Assembly: GCA_033398695.1 (NCBI GenBank)
Contig: CM065804.1
Span: 124,119,501 to 124,183,500, forward strand
Direction of reading: 5' to 3'
DNA length: 64,000 bases
DNA from: Orobanche coerulescens
Taxonomy: Eukaryota; Streptophyta; Magnoliopsida; Lamiales; Orobanchaceae
The notes beneath the pieces were generated by a model. The model ran no database searches and was not told the DNA's origin. It was given only the letters and a program-made list of their open reading frames with translations. The first letter of the stretch is position 1. Every line of letters begins with the position of its first letter. A program made the position numbers and the translations under genes. This document shows, one piece after another, positions 36,991-48,067 of the stretch.

Positions 36991-38622
36991 AATAGCCGAC
37001 ACAACCCTGGTTCAGAAGTTTCATCGCCTTTAAGGCGCTAATCACACTTCCCGATCTCCCCGGCTTTCGACCGATGAGGGTATGCTCGGTGCCTTCCTCG
37101 GCTACTATCGAGATGGTACGAGTCCGATAGTTCATGATAGCACCGTGACGCTCTAACCAATCGTCTATAACAATGAGATTCGAGGGCCAATCTCGGCTCC
37201 CGATCCTCACGGGGCAATCCCTAACTTCCCGGTCCCCAACCATACGATCCCCGCTAGGCGTACCCACCACAAACGGTTCACACTCAAACAAGCAGTTAAA
37301 GCCAATACGATTCACACAATCCGATGCAATAAAGGAATGGGTAGCACCCGAATCAAAAGCACGGAAACTGGATGAGTAAGGATCTGAGTGGTACCTGACG
37401 CCACCGGAATGTCTGCCTCCTCTGTGCGCCTCATCTGATACAATCGGGGGTGAACTAAACCCGAACTCGAGGCTGCACGGCGATCCGGCTGACCCCGACC
37501 CCTACCACGACCTGAACCCTGCGGAACATGAGTGGCTGGAATACTGTGATCCTTCTGATCGGTAGTGGTAGTCGGAACTCTAGCGGCCCTGGTGGCCCTC
37601 TCACAATGAGATGCCCGATGTCCGGTCTGTCCGCAAGTAAAGCAAGCAACTAACGGAAATGGGCAATCCTTCATAACGTGCTCGGGCTGACTGCAATTAA
37701 AACAAACTCTCCCGCCAGGTGCCACAGACTGGACCGAACGGTTACCACAGGATCCACTGCTGATGAAACTGCCTCTTCACTGCTGTAGGAGCAGAACGAG
37801 ACCTCGAAAATCGCCCACCTTTACCGGGCCGAGAACCCGCCGGTAGTCTTCGCTTCTTAGCTTCCGTAACTGCCTCTCGATTCCGGACAGCCATCTCGAC
37901 GCGGGCGCGATCCTGGTATTCCTTCAAAGTGGCACACATGAGCGGTGCCATACTCTGCCTGATATGCGGCTTCATGCGCATATTGAAGTAACGGATTTTA
38001 TCAGCCTCCGTTCTCACTTGATCTCTTACGAAACCCAACTACTGATTATAAGAAATGATGGCCTGAGAAATAGGCACATCCTGAGGTGTAGCGGTGAAGA
38101 ATTCCACAATTCTGCGCTCCTTGACTGGCGGTGGACAATACTCTGCTTCCATAGCAGCCTTGAATTCCTCCCAATTAGCTCGACGGTCTCTGGGCACAAC
38201 GGCCTCCCACCATTCCACAACTTCCTTATCCAGGAGGTACTGGGCGATATGTACCCTCCTGTCTTCAGGACAAGCTACGGCATCAAAGGTCTTGGACAAC
38301 TGAAAGAGCCAATTCTCCCAACCGAGGGAGTCAGAAGCTCCGGAGAAACGAGGAGGGTGCATCTTAGTCACCGTCTGAAGCCATTTACTAGCCTCCTCTT
38401 CCGGTGTCGGGGGCGGATTCTGGCGTCCACCCTGAGCTATCTGAGCAAGTTGGGCTACCAATCGCCAAGTACGGCAAGAGCTCTGGCCGCATTATTACCC
38501 GACGGCACTGAATGAGAGGCTGAGTCCGCAGAGGACTGAGAAAGTGAGCCCTCCTCATTATCAGCACCCCGACCACGGCCTCGGCCGCGTCCCCTAGCCG
38601 GTCTACCACGACCTCTCAACAT
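36991..38622 (-). pseudogene. gag: Copy D gag and protease, broken
   Basis: Starts at the ATG at 38622. The Gag core is open at 38461-38039 and ends in an amber codon where copies A and B have CAG (SYNQ followed by Gln). Both CCHC knuckles are intact at about 37710-37610 (CFNCSQPEHVMKDC and CFTCGQTGHRASHC). One A is missing from an A-run near 37358, which disrupts the protease DSGATHSF frame. At about 37165 a 30-bp in-frame deletion removes the LKGEDLILGD segment of the protease that A, B and C keep, so this protease would lack a conserved core strand even without the frameshift. Confidence 0.87.
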
Positions 38623-38865
38623 ACTGAAGGGAAATAAGAAAAGAACAAGATCAGAGAGATTCACAATTCACAAGGTTGGTAACACAAGTCACGATTCCGA
38701 ACAGCGCAAGAAAACGAATTACAGAAATATAAGAGTTCGAGGAGACTTACAGCCACGGGTCGCACGAAAAGACGGTAGTATGATGATATTAGGCTCAACG
38801 ACTGACTCTAATGACTCAACTGACAGACCCAAAATTCACCGACAGCCTAGGTATTCAAAACCTAA

Positions 38866-38877
38866 GCTCTGATACCA
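38866..38877 (-). other. Primer binding site of copy D
   Basis: GCTCTGATACCA on the + strand, canonical TGGTATCAGAGC in the element sense. Confidence 0.92.
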
Positions 38878-38881
38878 TAAA

Positions 38882-41112
38882 TGTAACACCCCAATTCACA
38901 ACTGGGACATTACACGCCGTAGAACCCTCGTGAGGTCTACCAGGCTAACTCTTGACATAAAAACCACAAGGTAATCCCGAATGATGCACTCAAAGGTAAA
39001 TAAGTCCGTGGCCTCGGCCAAAACATTTTTAACGTAAGACATGAACAGAGATTAAATACTAATTCATTGCCCACGCAGGGGACTTAAACCAAGTTTCAAA
39101 ATAGACAGTCTAACTTCAATACTCGACAATGCCATGACAAAACATAAAAATGTAGACTCGAGCCACATCATCAAGCCAGCCCATCCTTTGCATGCATGTC
39201 CCGTGCCTGCTCCTCAGCCCTCCCGGTACCTGAAATGCATAAGACGCATTTCCCCCATTTAAGGGGTTAGCATTCGAATAGCTAGTGCAAGTACACAATT
39301 ACACAACATTATATACATACACGATTCAACGCAAACAAGTCATTAGGAAAAACCATTTCAAAAATCATTATTCCGGAATATCACATTTACACCACTTCAA
39401 TATATTATCAAGCTTTCCACATCGCAATTATCCACGTTTGGTAACTCGCGACCGTACCCATTAGTATCGGCCCCCAGAGGTCCCGTCGGACCGTCCCCAG
39501 GTGAGAAACCACTTCCGCGGCCGTACGCATTAGTATCGGCCCCCAGAGGTCCCGTCGAACCGTCCCCAGGTGGAAGAACATCAACGCACGCACCCAAGTC
39601 CACTTCCGTGGCCGTACCCATTAGTATCGGCCCCCAGAGGCCCCATGCCATCCCCAGGTGGAAGAGTAACCAATACAATCGTTCAATAAACCAGTTTACA
39701 TCATTCGCATCAAAACCATACACACATAATGAAATATAATATATGTACTTGCCTTGGAAAATACGACGCGAAGGAAACGACGAAGGAATAGGTTACGATC
39801 CGAACAATCCTCTCAAATCCGACCCTAACACAATAATCATATACAACCAATCTCAACATCATGAATAAGAAGAAATTCATCCTAGTTCTACCCGTTGGGA
39901 CAATTCATCGGACACCACGAGCGCATAAGGAAATGAAATCGGTCAACGGTGTAATAACGGGATTTCATCCCAACCAATAACAAGAAAACCAAGGGTCACG
40001 AGTATACTATCAAAATCTAACAACAACATCGGTTAATTCGGATTAAAACACAAGATCACCACCAAACCCTCCCCAAAATAATACTAGGGTCAAAGGAGTT
40101 CTTACCTCTTGAAGAATCAAGCACTCTAATCCGAAAACCACGTGTTAGATCCGCAATCCGAGCCACCCGATCGAAAAGAGATGAAGAAATTTACATAATC
40201 AAGTGATAGATGGAGGAAATCTCCCTCTCAAGCCACTCTCTCTCGTACGGTTGAAGAAGGGAAGGGAAATGAGTGACTCACGCTGAATAAAAACGCAGAT
40301 AGCGCGCCAGGTGCCGTGGCTCGGATAAATCAGGCCGCGGCACAGGGCCAAAAATTGTGCCCAGTGATCGGCTGACCGCTCGTTGTGCCGCGGCTCATTC
40401 GAAGTGTGTCGCGGCCCTGCCGGACTGTGCCGCGGCACGCGGTACAGTCGGTTTTGGCCGGCAAGTGCCACAGGGGTGTGCCGCGGCCCGGACAAGTGTA
40501 CCGCGGCACTGACTTTGTGTGCCGCAAGACAATCCTTGTGCCGCGGCACATGGTACGCTTTGCTCGGCCAACAATCGGGTGATGTGTGCCGCGGCGCACA
40601 ATCCTTGTGCCGCGGCCCACACCCCCCCTCGGGTCCCAAAATGACGAAAAATGATCCGGAAAGAGAATAAAAGCAATAGGAATCGATATTTGGGCAACAA
40701 TAACACGAAATGGAAGTACGGAACCCCAAAACGATCTGAGGTACACAACCAAAGTCGAACAAGGAACAAATTCCCTAAACTTCTAGGAAATTACAAAAAC
40801 GGCCCAAACATCCGAAAATCACGATACAACGTCGTATAACAATCCGAAACTCACAACATGCTCTACTCAAACATACGAGCTCATGGAAGTAAGACAATGA
40901 TGAAATTGAACGAGTTTAACGAGAATCGAATACACATGAGACAAAATATACCACAAGATGAAATTACGCAAAAACATCATCGAGACCCGTCCAAGCGGAG
41001 AACTCCACGAACAAAACAGGTTCAGAATTCCAAAACAGTGCCAAGCGAGTTATCCGAAACGAATATACACTAAAAATAGAAATTACTAAAAATAGAAAAC
41101 GCGGATATTACA
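38882..41112 (-). mobile_element. 5' LTR of the C/D compound
   Basis: 2231 bp, TGTAACACC...GATATTACA on the + strand, followed directly by the GAAAA target duplication and satellite. The GC palindrome cluster is at about 40305-40625 and the subrepeats at 39450-39665. Confidence 0.92.
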
Positions 41113-44100
41113 GAAAATTGAGACGGCCTATTTTTCGGATATTTTTTCATAATTTGTCCCTATGGATTTATGAAATTGAATACACGTTTATTTGGGGTCA
41201 TCCGGAGCCGAATCGGAGCTGATACGGCTAGAACTCAATTTTTAGATAACTCTCATAGGGGTAGTACACGGGTTATGGAGAAAAAATCGAGGCGGCCTGT
41301 TTCTTGGATATTTTTTCATAATTTCTCCTTGTAGGTTTATAAAATTAAATACACGTTTATTTATGGTCATCTGGAGCCGAACTGGAGCTGATATGGCTGG
41401 AAATCGATTTTCGGATAATTCTCATAGGGACGGGTTATGGAGGAAAGTCCAGGTGGCCCTTTTATGGATATATTTTCATAATTTGTCCATATGGATGTAT
41501 AAACTTGAATATGCATTTATTAGAGGTCATCCGGAGTTGAGAAAATTGAGTACGCGTTTATTTGGGATAATTCTCATAGGGATGGAGGAAAATCGAGGCG
41601 GCCTATTTTTTGGATATTTTTTCATAATTTGTCCCTATGGATTTATAAAATTGAATACGCATTTATTTGAGGTCATCCGGATCCGAACTGGAGCTGATAC
41701 GACTGGAACTCGATTTTCGGATAATTCTCATAGGGACGGGTTATGGAGGAAAATCGAGGCGGCCCTTTTATGGATATTTTTCATAATTTGTCCCTATGGA
41801 TGTATAAACTTGAATGCGCATTTATTTGAGGTCATCCGGAGCCGAGCCGGAGCTGATACGTCTGGAACTCAGTTTTTGAAAAATTCCCATATAGGGTAGT
41901 ACACAGGTTGTGGAGGAAAATTGAGACGGCTCGTTTTTCAGATATTTTTTTATAATTTGTCTCTGTGGATTTATGAAATTGAATACGCGTTTATTTGGAG
42001 TCATCCGGAGCCGAATCGGAGCTGATACGGCTAGAACTCGATTTTTAGATAACTATCATATGGGTAGTACACGGGTTATGGAGGAAAATCGAGGCAACCC
42101 ATTTTTTGGATATTTTTTTATAATTTCTCCTTGTGGATTTATAAAATTGAATACGTGTGTATTTTGGTTCATTCGGACCCAAATTGGAGCTGATATGGCA
42201 GGAACTCGATTCTCGGATAATTCACATGAGTTGTGGAGGAAAATCGAGGTGGCCTATTTTGGATATTTTTTCATAATTTGTCTCTATGGATTTATAAGAT
42301 TGAATACGTGTTATTTGAGGTCATCCGGAGCCGAACCAAAGCTGATACGGCAGGAACTCAGTTTTCGGATAATTCTGATAGAGGGTACACGGGTTATGTA
42401 AGAAAATTGAGGCGGCCCATTTTTTGGATATTTTTTCATAGTTTATCCCTATGGATTTATAAGATTGAATACGCGTTTATTTGGGTTCATCCGGAGCCGA
42501 ATCAAAGCTCATACGGCTGGAACTCGGTTTGGGGAAAATTCCCATAGAGGGTAGTACACGGGTTGTGGAGGAAAATCGAGGCGGCCTGTTTTTTGGATAT
42601 TTTTCATAATTTGTCCCTATGGATTTATAGAATTTAATAGACGTTTATTTGAGGTCATCTGGAGCCGAACTGGAGCTTATACGACTAGAACTCGGTTTTC
42701 GGATAATTCTCATAGGGACGGGTTATGGAGGAAAATCGAGGTGGCCCTTTTATGGATATTTTTTCATAATTTGTCCCTATGGATGTATAAACTTGAATGC
42801 GCATTTATTTGAGGTCATCCGGAGCCGAGCCGGAGCTGATACGGCTGGAACTCAGTTTTTGAAAAATTCTCATATAGGGTAGTACACAGGTTGTGGAGGA
42901 AAATTGAGACGGCTCATTTTTCAGATATTTTTTTATAATTTGTCCCTATGGATTTATGAAATTTAATACGCGTTTATTTGGGGTCATCCGGAGCCGAATC
43001 GGAGCTGATACGGCTAGAACTCGATTTTTAAATAACTATCATATGGGTAGTACACGGGTTATGGAGGAAAATCGAGGCAGCCCATTTTTTGGATATTTTT
43101 TCATAATTTCTCCTTGTGGATTTATAAAATTGAATACGCGTGTATTTTGGTTCATTCAGACCCAAATTGGAGCTGATATGGCAGGAACTAGCTTCTCGGA
43201 TAATTCACATGAGTTGTGGAGGAAAATCAAGGTGGCCTATTTTGGATATTTTTTCATAATTTGTCCCTATGGATTTATAAGATTGAACGTGTTATTTGAG
43301 GTCATCCAGAGCCGAACCAAAGCTAATACGGCAGGAACTCAGTTTTCGGATAATTCTGATAGAGAGTACACGGGTTATGTAAGAAAATTGAGGCGGCCCA
43401 TTTTTTGGATATTTTTTCATAGTTTAGCCCTATGGATTTATAAGATTGAATACGCGTTTATTTGGGTTCATCCGGAGCCGAATCAAAGTTGATACGGCTG
43501 GAACTCGGTTTGGGGAAAATTCTCATAGGGGGTAGTACACGGGTTATGGAGGAAAATCGAGGCGGCCGGTTTTTTGGATATTTTTCATAATTTGTTCCTA
43601 CGGATTTATGGAATTTAATAGACGTTTATTTGAGGTCATCTGGAGCCGAACTGGAGCTTATACGGCTGGAACTCGGTTTTCGGATAATTCTCATAGGGAC
43701 GGGTTATGGAGGAAAATCGAGGTGGCCCTTTTATGGATATTTTTTCATAATTTGTCCCTATGGATGTACACGGGTTATGGAGGAAAATCGGAGCCTCACT
43801 TTTGGGATAATTCTTATAGGGGGTAGTACACGGGTTATGGAGGAAAATCGAGGCGACCTGTTTTTTGGATATCTTTTCATAATTTGTCTCTATGGATTTA
43901 TAAAATTGAATACGCATTTATATGAGGTCATCCGGAGCCGAACTGGAACTGATATGGCTGGAACTCGATTTTCGGATAATTCTCATAGGGACGGGTTATG
44001 GAGGAAAATCGAGGCGGCCTTTTTATGGATATTTTTTCATAATTTGTCCTTATGGATTTATAAAATTGAATACGCGTTTATTTAAGGTCATCCGGAGCCG

Positions 44101-47100
44101 AGCCCGAGTTGATACGGCTGGAACTCGGTTTTTAAAAAATTCTCATAGAGGGTAGTACAAGGGTTGTGAAGGAAAATTGAGACGGCCTGTTTTTTGGATA
44201 TTTTTTCATAATTTGTCCCTATGGATTTATAAAATTGAATACGCATTTATTTGGGGTCATCAAGAGCCGAATCGGAGATGATACGACTAGAACGGGTTAT
44301 CGAGGAAAATTGAGGCGGCCCGTTTTTTAAATATTTTTTTCATAATTTCTCCTTGTGGATTTATAAAATTGAATACACATTTATTTGAGTTCATCCGACC
44401 GAATTGAGGTGATATGGCGAGGCTGGGCTTTTGGATAATTCCCATAGGGTAGTACACGAGTTATGGAGGAAAATCCAGGTGGCCTATTTTTGGATATTTT
44501 TTCATAATTTGTCTCTATGGATTTATAAGATTGAATACATATTTATTTGAGGTCATCCAGAGCCGAAATGAAGTTGATACAGCTGGAACTCAGTTTTCGG
44601 ATAATTCTGATAGAGAGTACACGGGTTATGGAGGAAAATTGAGGCATTTTTTGGATATTTTTTCATAATTTATCCCTATGGATTTATAAGATTGAATAGA
44701 TTTATAAGATTGAATACGCGTTTATTTGGGTTCAACCGGAGCCGAATCGAACCTGATACAGATGGAATTCAGTTTTGGGATAATTCTCACAGGGGGTAGT
44801 ACACGGGTTATGGAGGAAAATCGAGGCGACCTGTTTTTTGGATATTCTTTCATAATATGTCCCTATGGATTTATAAAATTGAATACGCGTTTATTTGAGG
44901 TCATCCAGAGCCGAACTGGAGCTGATACGCCTGGAACTCGATTTTTGGATAATTCTCATAGGGACGGGTTATGGAGGAAAATCGAGGCGGCCCTTTTATG
45001 GATATTTTTTCATAATTTGTCCTTATGGATTTATAAAATTGAATACGCATTTATTTGAGGTCATCCGGAGCCGATCCTGAGCTGATACGACTGGAACTCA
45101 ATTTTTAAAAAATTCTCATAGGTAGTACACGGGTTATGGAGGAAAATTGAGACGGCCCGTTTTTTGAATATTTTTTTTCATAATTTCTCCTTGTGTATTT
45201 ATAAAATTGAATACGCGTTTATTTGGGTTCATCCGGACCCGAATTGGAGATGATATGGTAGGAACTAGGTTTTCGGATAATTCTCATAGGGTAGTGCACG
45301 AGTTATGGAGCAAAATCTAGGTGGCCTATTTTTGGATATTTTTTCATAATTTACCCATATGAATTTATAAGATTGAATATGTGTTATTTGAGGTCATCCG
45401 TAGCCGAATCAAAGTTGATACGGCTGGAACTCAGTTTTTGGATAATTCTGATAAAGGGTACACGGGTTATGGAGGAAAATTGAGGCGGCCCATTTTTTGG
45501 ATATTTTTTCATGATTTCTCCCTATGGAATTATAAGAATGAATACGCGTTTATTTGGGATCATCCGGAGCCGAACCAGACCTGATACGGCTGGAACTCAG
45601 TTTTGGGATAATTCTCATAGGGGGTAGTACACGGTTTATGGAGGAAAATCGAGGCGGCCTGTTTTTTGGATATTTTTTCATAATTTGTCCCTATGATTTA
45701 TAAAATTGAATACACATTTATTTGAGGTCATCCGGAGCCTAACTGGGGCTGATACGACTAGAACTCGATAATCGGATAATTCTGATAGGGACGGGTTATG
45801 GAGGAAAATCGAGGCGGCCCTTTTATGGATATTTTTTCATAATTTGTTCCTATTGATGTATAAACTTGCATACGCATTTATTTGAGGTCATCCGGAGCCG
45901 AGCAGGAGCTGATACGGCTGGAACTCGGTTTTTAAAAAATTCTCATATAGAGTAGTACACGGGTTATGGATGAAAATTGAGACGGCCTATTTTTCGGATA
46001 TTTTTTCATAATTTGTCCCTATGGATTTATGAAATTGAATATGCATTTATTTGGGGTCATTCAGAGCCGAATCGGAGCTGATATGGCTAGAACTCAATTT
46101 TTAGATAACTCTCATAGGGGGTAGTACACGGGTTATCGAGGAAAATTGAGGCGGCCCGTTTTTTGGATATTTTTTCATAATTTTTCCTTGTGGATTTATA
46201 AAATTGAATACACATTATTTGGGTTCATCCGGACCTGAATTGGAGCTGATATGGCAGGAACTGGGTTTTTGGATAATTCTCATAGGGTAGTACACGAGTT
46301 ATGGAGGAAAATCCAGGTGGCCTACTTTTGGATATTTTTTCATAATTTGTCTCTATGGATTTATAAGATTGAATACGTGTTTATTTGAGGTCATTCGGAG
46401 CCGAATCAAAGTTGATACAGCTGGAACTCAGTTTTCGGATAATTCTGATAGAGAGTACACGGGTTATGGAGGAAAATTGAGGCATTTTTTGGATATTTTT
46501 TCATAATTTATCCCTATGGATTTATAAGATTGAATACGCGTTTATTTGGGTTCAACCGGAGCCGAATCGAACCTGATACAGATGGAATTCAGTTTTGGGA
46601 TAATTCTCACAGGGGGTAGTACACGGGTTATGGAGGAAAATCGAGGCGACCTGTTTTTTTGGATATTCTTTCATAATATGTCCCTATGTATTTATAAAAT
46701 TGAATAAGCGTTTATTTGAGGTCATCCAGCGCCGAACTGAAGCTGATACGGCTAGAACTCGATTTTTGGATAATTCTCATAGGGACGGGTTATGGAGGAA
46801 AATCGAGGTGGCCCTTTTATGGATATTTTTTCATAATTTTTCCTTATAGATTTATAAAATTGAATAGGCATTTATTTGAGGTCATCCAGAGCCGAGCCTG
46901 AGCTTATACGGCTGGAACACGATTTTTAAAAAATTCTCATAGGTAGTACATGGGTTATGGAGGAAAATTGAGGAGGCCCGTTTTTTGGATATTTTTTTCA
47001 TAATTTCTCCTTGTGGATTTATAAAATTGAATACGTGTTTATTTGGGTTCTTCCGGACCCGAATTGGAGCTGATATGGCAGGAACTGGGTTTTCGGATAA

Positions 47101-48067
47101 TTCTCATAGGGTAGTACACAAGTTATGGAGGAAAATCTAGGTGGTCTATTTTTAGATATTTTTTCATAATTTATCCATATGAATTTTTAAGATTGAATAC
47201 GTGTTATTTGAAGTCATTCGTACCCGAATCAAAGTTGATACGGCTGGAACTCAGTTTTCAGATAATTCTGATAAAGGGTACACGGGTTATGTAGGAAAAT
47301 TGAGGCGTCCCATTTTTGGGATATTTTTTCATGATTTATCCCTATGGATTTATAAGATTGAATACGCGTTTATTTGGGGTCATCCGAAGCCGAATCAGAG
47401 CTGATACGGCTGGAACTCGATTTTGGGATAATTCTCATAGGGGGTAGTACACGGTTTATGGAGGAAAATCGAGGCGGCCTATTTTTTGGATATTTTTTCA
47501 TAATTTGTCCCTATGATTTATAAAATTGAATACGCGTTTATTTGAGGTCATCCGGAGCCTAACTGGGGCTGATACGGCTGGAACTCGATTTTCGGATAAT
47601 TCTGATAGGGACGGGTTATGGAGGAAAATCGAGGCGGCCCTTTTATGGATATTTTTTCTATAATTTATCCCTATGGATGTATAAACTTGCATACGCATTT
47701 ATTTGAGGTCATCCGGAGCTGATACGGCTGGAACTCGGTTTTTAAAAAATGCTCATATAGGGTAGTACACGGGTTGTGGGGGGAAATTGAGACGGCCTGT
47801 TTTTCGGATATTTTTTCATAATTTGTCCCTATGGATTTATGAAATTGAATACGCATTTATTTGGGGTCATTCGGAGCCGAATCGGAGCAGATTTGGCTAG
47901 AACTCGATTTTTAGATAACTCTCATAGGGTACACGGGTTATGGAGGAAAATCGAGGCGGCCTGTTTTTGGATATTTTTCATAATTTCTCCTTGTAGGTTT
48001 ATAAAATTGAATACGCATTTATTTGGGTTCATCCGGACCCGAATTGGAGCTGATATGGGAGGAACTA
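41113..48067 (+). repeat. Satellite array, right block
   Basis: Continuation of the array cut at 15369, in the same orientation and with the same monomer types. It starts with the GAAAA duplication (41113-41117) and ends mid-monomer at GGAACTA, where an LTR terminus TGTCACGCCC begins. It contains a canonical hexamer (41963-42946), an aberrant junction near 41540, another at about 43768 (GGATGTACACGGG), a 17-bp local duplication near 44693, and a block at 44640-45700 that recurs about 1820 bp later. No genes. Confidence 0.93.
41963..42946 (+). repeat. Canonical hexamer in the right block (983 bp)
   Basis: Same six monomer types in the same order and the same period as at 7770-8752, with the first type recurring at 42946. 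Confidence 0.78.

Larger units (their letters stand above)
15370..41112 (-). mobile_element. Tandem chromovirus compound C/D (LTR-D-LTR-C-LTR)
   Basis: Read on the minus strand: 5' LTR 41112-38882, internal D 38881-34034, shared LTR 34033-31807, internal C 31806-26944, then the terminal LTR 26943-25362 continued at 16022-15370 and split by nested element B. The outer ends carry the same 5-bp duplication GAAAA, so the compound behaves as one insertion. The three LTRs are about 2231, 2227 and 2235 bp. C and D share private variants (for example Asn-Ser-Trp-Trp in place of Asn-Tyr-Trp-Trp in integrase, and a 2-bp loss before the MPRTRT motif). This supports duplication by unequal exchange between LTRs rather than two independent insertions. 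Confidence 0.88.

Noticed and set aside
48063..48067. AACTA as a target duplication for the 48-kb LTR-like sequence
   Set aside because: I could not find a matching AACTA at a credible far end, and that end is undefined.
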